Shown here: one piece after another, positions 63,974 through 64,000 of the stretch
Layout of the letters: the number at the start of each line of letters is the position of its first letter
How positions within the stretch are numbered: the first letter of the stretch is position 1
Assembly (NCBI GenBank): GCA_963674455.1
Contig: CAVMBE010000015.1
Span: 124,001-188,000, forward strand
Reading direction: 5' to 3'
Length of the DNA stretch: 64,000 nucleotides
Origin: Lecanosticta acicola
Taxonomy: Eukaryota > Ascomycota > Dothideomycetes > Mycosphaerellales > Mycosphaerellaceae
The notes under the pieces: generated by a model
The model's database searches: none
Seen by the model: the letters and a program-made list of their open reading frames with translations, nothing else
Told to the model about the DNA's origin: nothing
Translations under genes and position numbers: made by a program

Positions 63974-64000
63974 GTTCCCCGAAGAAGACGACCAAGGATG

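Overview
The window is nuclear DNA of a filamentous ascomycete fungus, most likely a Dothideomycete. This rests on genes split by short GT-AG introns (about 44-230 bases) with CTRAC-type branch points, a HET-domain incompatibility-type protein, a PHO8/HMT1/RAVE/GPI8/SAGA gene set typical of ascomycetes, roughly balanced base composition, and one short TA-rich island that looks like repeat-induced point mutation (RIP). The species cannot be named from sequence alone.

Layout. 0-2.3 kb: a large unknown protein running off the left edge, then the spliceosomal Prp19-complex subunit SPF27/BCAS2, both on the minus strand. 2.7-10 kb: neutral ceramidase, a glycine-zipper protein and vacuolar alkaline phosphatase, all plus. 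12.5-15.6 kb: an HMT1-type vacuolar ABC transporter (minus). 15.6-21.3 kb: a gene desert with simple repeats and a few exon-like islands. 21.3-25.7 kb: a cysteine-rich zinc-cluster-like protein, a TA-rich island, a decayed FAD-binding oxidoreductase, a HAD-type phosphatase and the sphingolipid regulator ORM (all minus). 26.8-32.9 kb: an NAD-dependent epimerase (minus), an amidase and a secreted aldose 1-epimerase (plus). 33.2-37.1 kb: a BuGZ-like zinc-finger protein and a RING-like protein (plus). 38.1-40 kb: a PA-TM-RING ubiquitin ligase (minus). 40.9-47.9 kb: SAGA subunit ADA3 and RAVE subunit RAV1 (plus). 48.8-50.7 kb: two disordered basic proteins (minus). 52.1-55.2 kb: a catalytically disabled alpha/beta hydrolase (plus) converging on a HET protein (minus). 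56.2-60 kb: a SANT-like protein, GPI8 and an ERAD-type E2 (UBC7), all plus. 60.4-64 kb: a MYND-finger protein with frame disruptions, a glutathione S-transferase pseudogene with four in-frame stops, and a CorA-type Mg2+ transporter reaching the right edge (all minus).

Most genes are housekeeping and do not form a pathway cluster. Loose themes are sphingolipid metabolism (ceramidase, ORM), the vacuole (PHO8, HMT1, RAV1) and ER quality control (UBC7, GPI8, PA-TM-RING). No biosynthetic cluster, CRISPR array, intact transposon or convincing tRNA was seen. The most unusual items are two enzymes with altered catalytic residues, a MYND finger whose first zinc knuckle sits between two compensating frameshifts, a duplicated cysteine module beside the TA-rich island, and a GST pseudogene. 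Many gene starts were moved to the first in-frame ATG, and exon joins were chosen by hand from splice signals and reading frame.
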